A stretch of 64,000 bases of DNA from Nitrospira sp. (GTDB lineage: Bacteria > Nitrospirota > Nitrospiria > Nitrospirales > Nitrospiraceae). The position numbers were made by a program, and so were the translations under genes. Positions 8,208-19,400 of this stretch are shown here, piece by piece. Where the stretch lies: positions 1-64,000 of the forward strand of contig VGXB01000001.1 of NCBI GenBank assembly GCA_016873515.1. Direction: 5' to 3'. Below the pieces are notes generated by a model. That model worked only from the letters and a program-made list of their open reading frames with translations, had not been told where the DNA came from and searched no databases. Within the stretch, counting starts at the first letter, position 1, and every line of letters starts with the position of its first letter.

Positions 8208-8976
8208 TGGTGGGAAGCGGATTGCTCAAGGGAACGGCTTTTCCTCCAATCGGGACAAACCGCGGATAAGTTTTAACGGGCGAGTCGAACAGGAACCGCC
8301 CCTGTTGCGGTGACTGCTCCACTCGGGTCGTGAATCTAGGCCGTTGGTCTTTGGACCGCATGACCGTGGCCCAGGTGGGATCATCGGGGGCAACCAAGAA
8401 AGCATTGTTCCCCCGATGGCATTCGGTGCACGCGACAGTACCAGGGGCGAAGCCTTGGACCGGATCATGAAGTGACGCGATCCGAACCTCGGTTGTTTCC
8501 GGTGTCCATTTGGTGTCCGATGCGATTGGGTCATTACTCCAAAAACAGGCGTAGCCGGTTGTGGCGCTTTGGCAGATGACTTGGAATGTGCCGCCATTCC
8601 GGCCGAGCGCGATACAGGCCCCTTTTCCTTGAGGTGGCGCGTATGACCAGATATATGCGAAATTGATTTCATCAGCGGGAACCTCATCGGCTGTATTAGG
8701 TGTCAGGAGAATGGTGTTGAGGTGACCATGGCTCTGCCACTCCAATGAGAATGATTTCCAATCGGGTGGAATGGGAACGCCTTTTGCACGACACGATTCC
8801 AGATAATTGCCCTCGGCTACGACAGTTACGTTGGCCGTTTTAGCTGGGATTAGTGATTGAGCCTGTCCCCCGTCTGGGGGCGATCCTGTGAGTGAGCACC
8901 CCGCTATGAGTACGCAGGCCAGGGGTCCGATCGAGGCGGGGAGCGCCGTCACAATTGCTCCACGATCCCACAACAT
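8050..8976 (-). CDS. Lipoprotein with c-type heme motifs
   Basis: Lipobox-like LIAGC; CTECH (8416-8430) and CSGACH (CxxxCH) motifs. Confidence 0.65.
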   Translation of the reverse strand: MLWDRGAIVTALPASIGPLACVLIAGCSLTGSPPDGGQAQSLIPAKTANVTVVAEGNYLESCRAKGVPIPPDWKSFSLEWQSHGHLNTILLTPNTADEVPADEINFAYIWSYAPPQGKGACIALGRNGGTFQVICQSATTGYACFWSNDPIASDTKWTPETTEVRIASLHDPVQGFAPGTVACTECHRGNNAFLVAPDDPTWATVMRSKDQRPRFTTRVEQSPQQGRFLFDSPVKTYPRFVPIGGKAVPLSNPLPTIAGCSGACHEAHYEILEKNHTPDGYVRIPRPMGPNCVRGSPPDDPTGNCYQP

Positions 8977-9941
8977 TTCTGCAACCTCTGATAAAGCACC
9001 CGCCCACGATCAGGTTTATGTTGAGCGTGTCGGGTTTGAGTGTGGAACCGCACAGGAGGGACACCAAACTCCCGTTTGAATGTACGATTGAAGGAGGGTT
9101 CAGACTCGTCACCCACTTCCCTGGCCACTTCAGCTACGCTTTGGGATGTCGATGAGAGTACTTGCGTGGCAAGCTGCAACCGCCAGCGTGCGAGGTACCC
9201 CATTGGCGTGCCTGAGAGGTAATGCCGAAAACGCTTAGCCAACACCGAACGTGAGAGCCCAACTTCATTGATCAGCGAGGTAATCATCCAGGGGTGAGCC
9301 GGCTGCTTGTGCAAGAGAGTCAGAGCCTTTCCCACGTCTGGATCGCGCACACCGGAAAGCCACCCTGTTTGGGTCGGTGGTAATTTCGCGATGACCGCTG
9401 CGCCACCTGGACCTGAACCTTCGGCATGGTTGACGGAATGGCGCATGGTGTCTTCTAACTACCGTCTCGATGGACTGTCCCGGATATGGACTTTGACAAT
9501 CGGAGGAAGTCCAGCCAGAAATACCTGAGATAGTTGTGGGGCGCAGGTCAGATAGCCACAAACGAGCTTGGTTAGTGCCCCTCCTTCACCAAATTAGGAC
9601 ACCCGGTTCCCTTCTGCAAGCACCTGCCGCAGTTCCTCCGCGCTATCAGTCGGTGTCACCGGGGGGCCGTTTCCCATAAGGTGCGCATCACCGTGCGGAA
9701 TAATGATGATGCCGCCGGCCCGAAGAAGTATCGAAGAGTTGTTCTGCTCAACCCGGACGGAACCCCGTCCTTCGCGTACCACGTGATAGATGATCAGATG
9801 CGTGGAGCGGTTGGACATATACGAGGCGATAGTGCAGGCGTCAGGCTGACGCGCACACCATGATGAAGAGAACTCGCCATTGAAAAACACCACGCCGTCA
9901 AGCTTCCCCGCTTTCAGGACTTCTGAGCGTACACCCATCAT
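8949..9941 (-). pseudogene. AraC-family regulator (cupin N-domain + HTH) interrupted by two in-frame stops
   Basis: Cupin ORF 9594..9941 and HTH ORF 8949..9446 share one frame; TAA at 9596-9594 and TAG at 9461-9459 separate them, with LVCGYLTCAPQLSQVFLAGLPP between. Confidence 0.8.
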
Positions 9942-10446
9942 CGCATGACCATCCGTGACAAGGCGGTTGAGCTAACTATTCCGGACGTCTAGATAAACGA
10001 TAGCTACCGTAGCATCGTCCTGATAAAAGAGCGAGCTGCCCTACTAAGACGCCAAAGAGCGCGTCTTGTACAATGCAAGTAGAGACAGCGTAACACGGGA
10101 ATCGGCGCCATTGGGAAAGAACGCCAAATCGGCAGCAACCGAGGCGCGCTTCCGCACGGTCTGGCCTGACACGGACATGACCATGACAGCATCAAGGTTG
10201 TAAAGTTGCAGAAGAAGAAACAATGGAGCGGGGCGAGAAGTTTTGCGCCTGATCGGCGTAAGACTTCCAACCCCCTCGTGACGTTGATGTGCATAGAATA
10301 ATCCGTAGCGCAGCATTTTTACCGGTAGTATCCATGCTGGCTAAATGGTCCTGATCCGTCAAACAATCATCATGCGCTATCAAGTCTCACATTGAGACCA
10401 CTGTCGCAAACTGTGTATGGTAGGAACCTTAAAAGGAGATGCTGCA

Positions 10447-11286
10447 ATGCCATTGACCACTTATAATGATGTATCAATTCCCTCCTTCATGTACGGCACG
10501 GCCTGGAAAAAAGACGCGACGACAGGGCTTGTGCTCCAAGCCGTGGAGGCTGGGTTTGCGGCTATCGATACGGCCAATCAACTGATTCATTATGACGAGG
10601 CGCGGGTGGGGGAGGCTCTTCTGCGATTGGTGAAACAGGGAGGCTCGCGTGAGCAACTATTTCTCCAGACTAAATTTACGCCAGTGAACAGCCAAGACCA
10701 TCGGCTGCCCTATGATGCGCGCGCGAGTGTCGGGGCGCAGGTCGCCCAATCCTTCGAAAGTTCGCTGGCCCATTTACACACGGAGTATCTTGATTCGTAT
10801 GTCCTGCATGGACCGTATTACCGAAGAGGCTTAGGCAGCGAGGATTGGGAAGTCTGGTCTGCGATAGAAAGTCTGTATGATGCGAAGAAAACTAGAATGA
10901 TTGGCGTCAGCAATGTCTCAGCGGAACAGCTTACTCTTCTCTGTGAGCGTGCGAAGCATAAGCCAATGGTGGTGCAGAATCGGTGTTATGCGGCTCTTGG
11001 ATGGGATAAAGACGTGCGGGAGATTTGCCGGGCGCATGGCATTATCTATCAAGGCTTCTCTCTGTTGACGGCCAATTCAAGCATCTTCGCCGAACCGGAT
11101 CTGCGAGCCATGGCAGCTAAGTATCAAGTAGGCTTGGCGCAGATCGTCTTCCGTTTTTCCCAGCAGATCGGCATGCAGCCCCTTACCGGCACAACGAATG
11201 CCCAACATATGAAAGAGGACCTGGCCTGCGAGCGGTTCACGTTGGCGTCGGACGATGTGGCGATCATCGAATCAATTGGCCTCTAG
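10447..11286 (+). CDS. Aldo/keto reductase
   Basis: YGTAWKKD...GFAAIDTANQ.Y.E..VGEAL, LDSYVLHGP, IGVSNVSAEQL. Confidence 0.85.
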   Translation: MPLTTYNDVSIPSFMYGTAWKKDATTGLVLQAVEAGFAAIDTANQLIHYDEARVGEALLRLVKQGGSREQLFLQTKFTPVNSQDHRLPYDARASVGAQVAQSFESSLAHLHTEYLDSYVLHGPYYRRGLGSEDWEVWSAIESLYDAKKTRMIGVSNVSAEQLTLLCERAKHKPMVVQNRCYAALGWDKDVREICRAHGIIYQGFSLLTANSSIFAEPDLRAMAAKYQVGLAQIVFRFSQQIGMQPLTGTTNAQHMKEDLACERFTLASDDVAIIESIGL

Positions 11287-11330
11287 CATCTACAGGGAAG
11301 ATTCTCATCAAGCGGATCTATGAACCGGCC

Positions 11331-11627
11331 GTGAAGTCAGACGAGTTCCGGGTGTTGGTCGACCAGCTCTGGCCCAGAGGTATTTCGAGGGCGAACGTCG
11401 AGCGTAACCTCTGGCTGCCCGAGATTGGCCCGTCAACGAAGCTACGCCAATGGTTCAACTACGATCCGACAGAATGGAGGGAGTTCCAACGCCGATACCA
11501 TGCCAAGCTGAAAGATCAGAATGAGCTGGTGACAGAGCTGAAGGGACGAGCCAAGAAGGCCATGGTGACGCTGCTATCCTCTGCCAAAGATAAACAGCAC
11601 AACCAGGCCGTCGCGCAGCAATCTTAA
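11331..11627 (+). CDS. DUF488-family protein (true start probably upstream: ILIKRIYEPAVKSDEFRVLVDQLWPRG)
   Basis: RVLVDQLWPRGISR and KLRQWFNYDPTEWREFQRRY are DUF488-like. Confidence 0.75.
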   Translation: MKSDEFRVLVDQLWPRGISRANVERNLWLPEIGPSTKLRQWFNYDPTEWREFQRRYHAKLKDQNELVTELKGRAKKAMVTLLSSAKDKQHNQAVAQQS

Positions 11628-11764
11628 TCTTACGAATAAGCCTCAGCGAAGGCGTGCGCAGTAGTTTTTTCGCCTCTTCTTTCGTTGCGTATTTTTCCGA
11701 TCTCCTCCGTCTATAGAGGTGAGTGCAGAATCACCTATAGCGCTATGGAACTGGAGGTTCCCAT

Positions 11765-11986
11765 GTGTCCACACATTTCCTTTCTCTCGGTGTATGTGAT
11801 GTCTCCACGCGGGTCGCGTTCTATGAAAAAGTCTTCGGGGAGGGCGTTCGCTTGCAACGTGAGGGCATTCTTCAGAAAGTCGACGCGGACAGTACTTTTT
11901 ATTTTGCCAGGCTGAATAAACTGTGGTTTGCCGATCTGGACGGAAATGCCTGGGAGATTTTCACTGTCCATGAACAACTGGCGTGA
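11765..11986 (+). pseudogene. VOC/CadI-like glyoxalase family protein with internal deletion
   Basis: N-terminal HFLSLGVCDVSTRVAFYEKVFG joined to C-terminal KLWFADLDGNAWEIFTV; middle missing. Confidence 0.5.
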
Positions 11987-12106
11987 CCGGATAGCTGAGC
12001 CAGATCGGCTGCTGCGTGTCGAAGAATACAGGTGTGCAGGAGCCTGCCGCTTGTGGCGCTTGAGCCAGTACAGTACCGCATGGAGGTCGGAGGTGGAAAG
12101 ACTGTT

Positions 12107-12705
12107 ATGACGACCATGACCGAAGAGGTTTGGCAAGGGATGCGTGGCGGCCTCTGCGCATTCATCGCCAAACGAGTCTCGGACCAGTCCCATGCCACGG
12201 ATGTGCTGCAAAGGGTGTTTGTGCGTGTCCATCGCTAATTGGATAGCGTGAATGATCTCCGACGGATTGTCTCATGGATCTATCAAGTTATGAGAAACGC
12301 GATCATCAACTACTATCGGAACCAGAGTGGTGGCATGAAATTCCAGCCTGGTTGTCCACCGATATCGAAGCGTTCGATGGCGAACTTCAAGAGGAGTCCG
12401 CCAATTCCAGGCCGGAACTTGCAGGCTGTCTTTGTCCGATGATCGAGTGGTTATCCCAGGACTCTCGAGACGTGATTACGCTGGTGGAGATTGATAAACT
12501 CACGCAACATGCCGCGGCCAAGCAAATGAGCAGCTCACTTTCCGAGATGAAGTCGCAGGTGCAGTGTGGGTGGAAACAATTGAAGCACATGTTACACCAG
12601 TGCTACGTCATTCAACTGGATCGGTGCGGAGGAGTCGCGGAGTGCGAGATGTGCGATGACGGGTGCACCACCTGTGTGATTGATAATTGTAAGGTTTGTC
12701 CATGA
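12107..12705 (+). pseudogene. SigZ-like ECF sigma factor, interrupted
   Basis: MTEEVWQGMRGGLCAFIAKRVSDQSHATDVLQRVFVRVHR[TAA 12236]LDSVNDLRRIVSWIYQVMRNAIINYYRNQ, then a frameshift into the Cys-rich C-terminal ORF 12274..12705. Confidence 0.7.
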
Positions 12706-13958
12706 AGATCGTGATCGTGGGCGGTGGACCCGCCGGGCTCATGGCGGCGGAGGCCGCGAGTAGTGCTGGAGCGGAGGTGGACCTCTATGATGCGATGGCG
12801 TCGGTCGGCCGCAAGTTCTTATTGGCCGGCAAAGGAGGATTGAATCTTACACACTCCGAGCCAATCGATTCCTTCCTCTCCCGGTATGGAGCCCGCCGGG
12901 CGCGACTTGCTTCCATCATTCAGTCGTTTGGGCCAAACGAAATTCGTGAGTGGGCAAGAGCTCTCGGGATTGGAACATTCGTTGGGACATCTGGCCGCAT
13001 TTTCCCCATAGACTTCAAAGCCGCTCCGCTGCTGCGCGCTTGGTTGCGCCGCTTACGCTTGTCCGGCGTCCGGTTTCACGTGCGTCATCGCTGGTCTGGA
13101 TGGGGCGCGCACGGATCTTTGCGATTCCTGACCCCGGCAGGCGAACGATCAGTGGCTGCTGATGCGGTGATTCTAGCCTTGGGAGGAGGGAGTTGGCCGA
13201 AGCTCGGTTCTGATGCCGCATGGATACCAATTCTTAACGAGCGGCAGGTGCCAATCGCACCACTTCTGCCTGCAAATTGTGGATTCAATGTGAAGTGGAC
13301 CGACCACTTTCGAACCAAATTTTCCGGACATCCGGTGAAATCCGTAGGAGTCGTCACAAAAACTGTAAACGATGTCGTGATTCGGCGGCGCGGTGAATTC
13401 ATCATTACCAAATCGGGGGTTGAAGGTGGGGTTATTTATGCAGTATCAGCTAGCTTGCGCGACGTGATTGCCGAGAAGGGTGTGGCCACACTTCGTCTCG
13501 ATCTCACTCCGGATCGCGAGGTCCGGCGGCTGAGCAAGGATCTGTCGCGTCCTCGCAGCAAGCAGACGATAGCCACACAGCTTGCTCGCCGTGCGGGCAT
13601 CACTGGTGTGAAAGCCGGATTACTTCGGGAAGTACTTTCCAAGGAAGAGTTTGCAGATCCGGTTCTGCTAGCGGCGGCGATCAAATCACTGCCGGTGCGG
13701 CTGGCCTCTCCGCGTCCCTTAGCAGAAGCAATCAGTACAGCGGGAGGGGTACCGTTCGAAGAATTAGACGAGCGGCTGATGATTCGTAGGCTGCCGGGTG
13801 TGTTCAGTGCGGGAGAAATGCTCGATTGGGAAGCTCCGACCGGAGGCTATCTCCTAACCGCCTGTCTCGCAACAGGCCATATAGCCGGCGTGGGAGCGGT
13901 TGCCTGGATGCGTGAAGGTCGTGCAAGACCAGTTTCAGCTAGGAGAACAGCCCCGTAA
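12702..13958 (+). CDS. HI0933/TIGR03862-type NAD(P)/FAD flavoprotein
   Basis: IVIVGGGPAGLMAAEAAS, GRKFLLAGKGGLNLTHSEP, GVFSAGEMLDWEAPTGGYLLTACLATG. Confidence 0.85.
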   Translation: MKIVIVGGGPAGLMAAEAASSAGAEVDLYDAMASVGRKFLLAGKGGLNLTHSEPIDSFLSRYGARRARLASIIQSFGPNEIREWARALGIGTFVGTSGRIFPIDFKAAPLLRAWLRRLRLSGVRFHVRHRWSGWGAHGSLRFLTPAGERSVAADAVILALGGGSWPKLGSDAAWIPILNERQVPIAPLLPANCGFNVKWTDHFRTKFSGHPVKSVGVVTKTVNDVVIRRRGEFIITKSGVEGGVIYAVSASLRDVIAEKGVATLRLDLTPDREVRRLSKDLSRPRSKQTIATQLARRAGITGVKAGLLREVLSKEEFADPVLLAAAIKSLPVRLASPRPLAEAISTAGGVPFEELDERLMIRRLPGVFSAGEMLDWEAPTGGYLLTACLATGHIAGVGAVAWMREGRARPVSARRTAP

Positions 13959-14658
13959 CCCAATCCCAGACACCAACTAGCCAGCCCATGACCATGGCGA
14001 ACCACGTTTTGTTGATCGGCGCCGGTGGCGTTGAGATGAGGCGTGGCCATACCTAGGGCTTTACGAGTCTGACCGGAGTGACTTAGGCCATTTGTTGCGG
14101 CGGCGTGATCGGAGTTGGTGTAGCCACGGGAGCGAATAGCGGTTTGGCTACAACCGGCGGAGCAATCGTCGGTATCGGGATCTCAGCCGGGGGCAGTTCC
14201 GGTATCGACCTGGTTTCTTGGGCTTCGTGTTTGTATTGGACGACGAGTGTTTTGAGATTGGTGTGTTCACGCTTGGTATCAGAGACCTGCCGAGTTAGCA
14301 TACGGCTTTGGTTGACGAGCATGACCACCTGCGCTTGCAGCGATGTCAGCCGTTTGCTTGCCAGCTGTCGCAGGACTGGTGGTATAGCCGTTTTCCGTTA
14401 AATCGTAATACGCAGTTCGGCCGCGACGGTGTCTTCGGGCTGGGTTGCTGCCTGTAGCCGAGCGATATGCTGGTCGAGCTCCTGGACGTCAGCGCGTGTC
14501 GTATCGAGCGTGCGGATGAGTTCATCCGCCTCGGCTCGGGCTTGTTCATAGGCACGCGGACGGACACAACCGGATGTGGCCAAGATGGCTCCGACAAGCA
14601 GGCAGGCCTAAATCCTAGGCGCGATGCTCGACGGTGATGGTAAGCCAAGGTGTCTCAT
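13939..14658 (-). pseudogene. Coiled-coil lipoprotein gene with several in-frame stops
   Basis: MRHLGLPSPSSIAPRI[TAG]ACLLVGAILATSGCVRPRAYEQARAEADEL...AAELRITI[TAA]RKTAIPPVLRQLASKRLTSLQAQVVMLVNQ...; same frame throughout; further TAA (14085-14083) and TAG (14055-14053) before a Trp-rich TM-like tail. Confidence 0.55.
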
Positions 14659-14837
14659 GCGTTTCGCCCTCATTGAGAAAGTGAGGGAGCGGCGGCCAGG
14701 CCCGGCCGTACATCGGTGTGGTAGTCGCTGTACGTAGTGTCTTAGGAATGATCGATTCTGACGATAGGTGCCAACATTTTTATCGGCCTCTCTTCATTTG
14801 GACAAGGCGAAATAATTCGCGTACCATGTGGTTCACC

Positions 14838-15434
14838 ATGGTCGTCACGCCGCAGGCACCCAGTCCACTCCGCTTGTCGCTTGCCTGTGAATCCGCCATG
14901 CTGGAACGGTTTCTCAAAGCCGAAGCGATGGCGCTGTGGGCCGTGCGAGCATCGCAATTGCAAAACGTGCCGGCGAATGTGTACACATTTCTGCGCCGGC
15001 ATGAAGCTGATGAATGCAAGCACCTAGCGCAATTTGAGACGTTGTTGGGCCATCGGTCGACCACGCGCGAACGGTTGCCGTCTGTTCCGCGGCAATGGCC
15101 CGCGTTGGCCGTGCAGTTGTTCGGCTACGAAGCGCTGGGGCTGGAGTTCGCCCTGCTGTTGGCCGAGTTGCGCCCTGATCTTTCGACCATTCTTGACGAT
15201 GAACGGCGGCACGTCGGATTTTTTGAGCGGGAAATCGGAAAAATTCTCTCCGGCGACCGGGCTATAGCCATTCAAGCGATCGCCTCCGCCAGAGCCTGGT
15301 GGCGAAAACTTCCGAGGACACTGGATCGATATCTGGGGGATCCGGTATTCGATTCCTTCCGTCCGGCGCTCACGGACAGCATTCTCGCCGCGATCCAACG
15401 GCGGTTGGTTCAGGTCGGACTGTTGGATGCCTAA
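14838..15434 (+). CDS. Ferritin-like-fold protein
   Basis: Helical, E..KAEAMALWAVRASQ, HEADECKHLAQFE, DDERRHVGFFEREI. Confidence 0.55.
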   Translation: MVVTPQAPSPLRLSLACESAMLERFLKAEAMALWAVRASQLQNVPANVYTFLRRHEADECKHLAQFETLLGHRSTTRERLPSVPRQWPALAVQLFGYEALGLEFALLLAELRPDLSTILDDERRHVGFFEREIGKILSGDRAIAIQAIASARAWWRKLPRTLDRYLGDPVFDSFRPALTDSILAAIQRRLVQVGLLDA

Positions 15435-15461
15435 CGATTGCGGGGAAGGCGTTGCGAGAAT

Positions 15462-16427
15462 TCACGCGTGCGGCAGTCCACCGACTGCACCGATCTTTCG
15501 ATATTTGTGGTCACGGGTGGTAAGAAGTTGCTCCACGGACAGGTCGGCCAGGTCGAAGAGCTGGTTCGACAAGGACTTCCCGACCAGGGTGCAAATGGCT
15601 TTGGGCTCTCGATGAGCGCCGCCAATCGGTTCTGGTACGATGTCATCAATGACACCGAACTCGAGGAGATCCTTCGCCGTCATCTTCAGTGCGGAGGCGG
15701 CATCTTGAACTTTTTGCGGATTATCCCAGAGAATTGCCGCGCAGCCTTCCGGCGAAATGACTGAGTAGACGGAATGTTCCAGCATCAAGACGCGGTCCGA
15801 CACACCCAGCGCCAATGCCCCGCCGCTGCCGCCTTCACCGATGACTACGGAAATGATTGGGACGGTCAAGCGTGACATCACAAGCAGATTTCGTGCGATG
15901 GCCTCTGCCTGCCCGCGTTCTTCCGCTCCGATTCCGGGATAGGCTCCAGGGGTATCGATGAAGGTGATGATCGGCCGGTTGAATTTCTCGGCCAGTTTCA
16001 TCAGGCGAAGGGCTTTCCGGTAGCCTTCGGGGTTAGGCATGCCAAAATTGCGCTGCATGCGCTCCTTGAGGGTTTTCCCTTTTTGATGCCCGATGATCAT
16101 CACCGTGCGGTCATTAAACCGGGCAAATCCTCCGACAATGGCGCGGTCGTCACCGAACAACCGGTCTCCGTGAAATTCCAAGAAATTGCGACAGAGCTCA
16201 TTGATGTAATCAAGTGTGCTGGGGCGCTGAGGGTGACGGGCAAGTTGGGTTCGCTGCCAGGGTGTGAGACGCTGATAGAGGGTATGTTCGACTTCCGCGA
16301 GCTTGGCGCGGAGCTTTCTCAAGTCGGTTTGCGCGGAGGTTTTTTCGTCTGCGGCTCCGGCAGACAGCTTCTCGATTTTTTCTTCGATCTCGCGAATGGG
16401 CTGTTCAAACTCAAGGTAATCGCGCAT
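15462..16427 (-). CDS. accA: Acetyl-CoA carboxylase carboxyltransferase subunit alpha
   Basis: LFGDDRAIVGGFARFNDRTVMIIGHQKG, GMPNPEGYRKALRLMKLAEKFNRPIITFIDTPGAYPGIGAEERGQ. Confidence 0.97.
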   Translation of the reverse strand: MRDYLEFEQPIREIEEKIEKLSAGAADEKTSAQTDLRKLRAKLAEVEHTLYQRLTPWQRTQLARHPQRPSTLDYINELCRNFLEFHGDRLFGDDRAIVGGFARFNDRTVMIIGHQKGKTLKERMQRNFGMPNPEGYRKALRLMKLAEKFNRPIITFIDTPGAYPGIGAEERGQAEAIARNLLVMSRLTVPIISVVIGEGGSGGALALGVSDRVLMLEHSVYSVISPEGCAAILWDNPQKVQDAASALKMTAKDLLEFGVIDDIVPEPIGGAHREPKAICTLVGKSLSNQLFDLADLSVEQLLTTRDHKYRKIGAVGGLPHA

Positions 16428-16481
16428 AGACCTCGTGACGGGAGAGAAAGCCGACCGCCCCCCGCTCTTTAAATCGACCGC

Positions 16482-19400
16482 CTAACATAGCAAAGACAGG
16501 ACCCCTTTGCCTAGCACTTCTTCAATGTCGGAGACAAAATGTTCGCTGGGTGAAACGGTCCAGTTGGGAAGGGGGGTTGTCTCCACTTCCAATACTGCGT
16601 CCACCAGAACCGTCAGGCAGACCGTTGTTCCGCCTGGATGCCGTTGAAAGATATCGCACAGACGGAGAAGCTGGTCTGAGATATCTGGCCGGTCATCCAG
16701 TCGAATCAACACCCGTTTCACTGCCTGCTTTTGGACTTCTGCCAGGGGTTCAATCTTGCTGCCGCGAAGTTTCGTCCCTTTGTCGCCCCGATCGATCGTC
16801 CCGGTTATGCGAACCAACTGCTCTGGGGCAACGAGATCCCCGGCCGTTTTGAACAGATCGGGAAAGACGATAATCTCAGCCGTGCCTTGCAAATCTTCAA
16901 GGGTCACATAGGCCATCCGATCACCCTTCTTGGTCAGCGTCGATTTGACCGAAGCGATGATGCCACACAGTTTGACCTCTTTGCCCTCTGGGCAGTTCGG
17001 GAGGCTAGTGGTAGTGGCGGTGGAAAGGGCGCCGATCGTGGTTTCATACCGGCTCAACGGATGGGCGGAAATATAGAAGCCCGTCAATTCACGCTCATAC
17101 TTGAGTCGCTGGGTCTGGTCCCATTCTGCAAGCGGTGGAAGCGGTGGGACGGTCGATGGATCAGGGCCGGACAGTTCCTCGCCAAAGATGCTAGTTTGCC
17201 CGAGTTCCCGCTCTCGTTGTGCGGCGGCGCCGTCTTCGATGGCCTGGTCGAGGACGGCCATCAATTGGGCTCGCTTAGCGACGGTCGAATCGAAGGCGCC
17301 CGCCTTAATCAAGCCTTCAAGCATGCGTCTATTCACCTTGTGGAGATCGACCCGCCGGCAGAACTCGAAAAACGAGGTAAACGGACCGTTCTCATGGCGG
17401 ATCGCCATGATGGACTCAACGGCGCCTTCGCCGACGTTCTTGATCGCCGCCAAGCCGAATCGAATGGCACCATTGACGACAGCGAAGTTTTTCTGGCTGG
17501 CATTAACGTCCGGTCCGAGCACTGTAATACCAAGATCCCGGCATTCCGTGAAGTATCCCATGATCTTGTCGGTGTTTCCCATATCCGTTGTCATGAGGGC
17601 CGCCATGAATTCGGTCGGGTAATGGGACTTCAAGTAGGCGGTCTGGTAGCAGAGGACGGCGTAGGCGGCGGCGTGCGATTTGTTAAATCCGTAGCCGGCG
17701 AACTTCTGGATTAACTCGTAGAGTTTTACAGCTTTCTTGTCGGGAATATGTTTGTGCTTCGCGCCGTCGATAAATTTGAGGCGGAGTTTTTCCATTTCTT
17801 CAGGTTTCTTCTTTCCCATGGCGCGCCGGAGGATGTCGGCTTGTCCAAGCGAAAACCCGGCCACTTTGTTGGCAATCGCCATAACCTGTTCCTGATAGAC
17901 GATGACGCCGTAGGTATCTTTGAGGATCGGCTCCAACTCCGGTGTTTCGTAGGTGATGGGGATCTTGCCATGTTTCCGCCTGATGAAATCGGGAATCAGA
18001 TCCATCGGGCCGGGACGATAGAGAGCGATAATGGCGATAATGTCTTCGAACCGGTCCGGCTTGAAACCGGCGAGTAGGTCGCGCATCCCTGAGCTTTCGA
18101 GCTGGAAAATCCCGGTTGTTTTTCCCGAGGAAAGGAGCGCAAACGTCTTGTGATCGTCGAATGGAAGTTGATCGACGACCAGCGGTGACTTACCGTGTCG
18201 GCCCTCATTGATCAAAGTTTCCGCCCGTCGGATCATCGTCAATGTCTTCAGGCCGAGAAAGTCAAATTTCACCAAGCCGATCTTCTCGATGTCACCCATC
18301 GAATATTGTGTGACGATTTCATCGTTGGTGCCTTTGTAGAGCGGCACATGATCGGTCAGCGGCTCCTCGGAAATCACAACGCCGGCCGCATGAGTTGAGG
18401 CGTGACGGACTAAGCCCTCCAGTGACTGCGCGATCTCCATGAGTTCTTTGATTTTTGCGTCCGTAGCGACCAGCTCGCGCAGGCGGGGTTCCTGATCGAG
18501 AGCCTCGTGCAGGGTGATATTCAGCTGATTCGGCACCAGCTTGGCGACCTTGTCTGCCTCCGCATAGGGTAATTCCAGCACGCGACCCACGTCGCGGATG
18601 GAGGCTTTGGCGCCGAGCGTCCCGAACGTAATGATCTGCGCAACATGGTCGGCGCCGTATTTGTCCACCACGTAGGCAATGACTTCTCCGCGCCGATCCA
18701 TGCAAAAATCCATGTCGATATCCGGCAACGACACGCGTTCCGGATTGAGGAAGCGCTCAAACAGCAATGTGTATTCAAGCGGGTCGAGGTCCGTGATGCG
18801 CAAGGCATAGGCCACCAGACTGCCGGCGGCGGAACCACGGCCGGGCCCGACCGGGATGTTCCGCGAACGTGCGAATCGGATGATGTCCCACACAATTAGG
18901 AAATAGCCAGCGAATCCCATGGAACAGATGACTATCAACTCTTCGCGCAAGCGCTGTTCATACAAGGCGGATGGTTTGCCGCTGGGCCGCTTCTTGAGCT
19001 GCTCTTTCAATCCAGCGACGGCCAGATGTTCCAGGTAGGTCTCGCGGTTTGTGAACTCCGCGGGGACTTTGTATTGCGGAAGATGGGTCTTGTTGAGTGC
19101 CAGCTCTAAATCGCAATGGTCGGCGATGCGACAGGTGTTGCTGACCGCGCCGGGAAATTCCGCGAAAGCCGGAGCGATTTCTTCCGTCGATTTCACGTAC
19201 AGCTGGTCTGTGTCGAACTTCATCCGATTGGGATCGCTCACGGTCTTGCCAGTTTGAAGGCAGAGCATCAGTTCATGGGGGCGGGCGTCATCCTTTTTGA
19301 GGTAGTGGCAGTCGTTTGTCCCGGCGAGCGGGATGCCCAGTTTTTTGTGAATCTCCAGCAATCCGGCGTTAGCGACACGTTGGTGGTCGAGACCGTTTGC

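Noticed and set aside
16731-17714. 327-aa ORF on the + strand
   Set aside because: Shadow ORF antisense to dnaE
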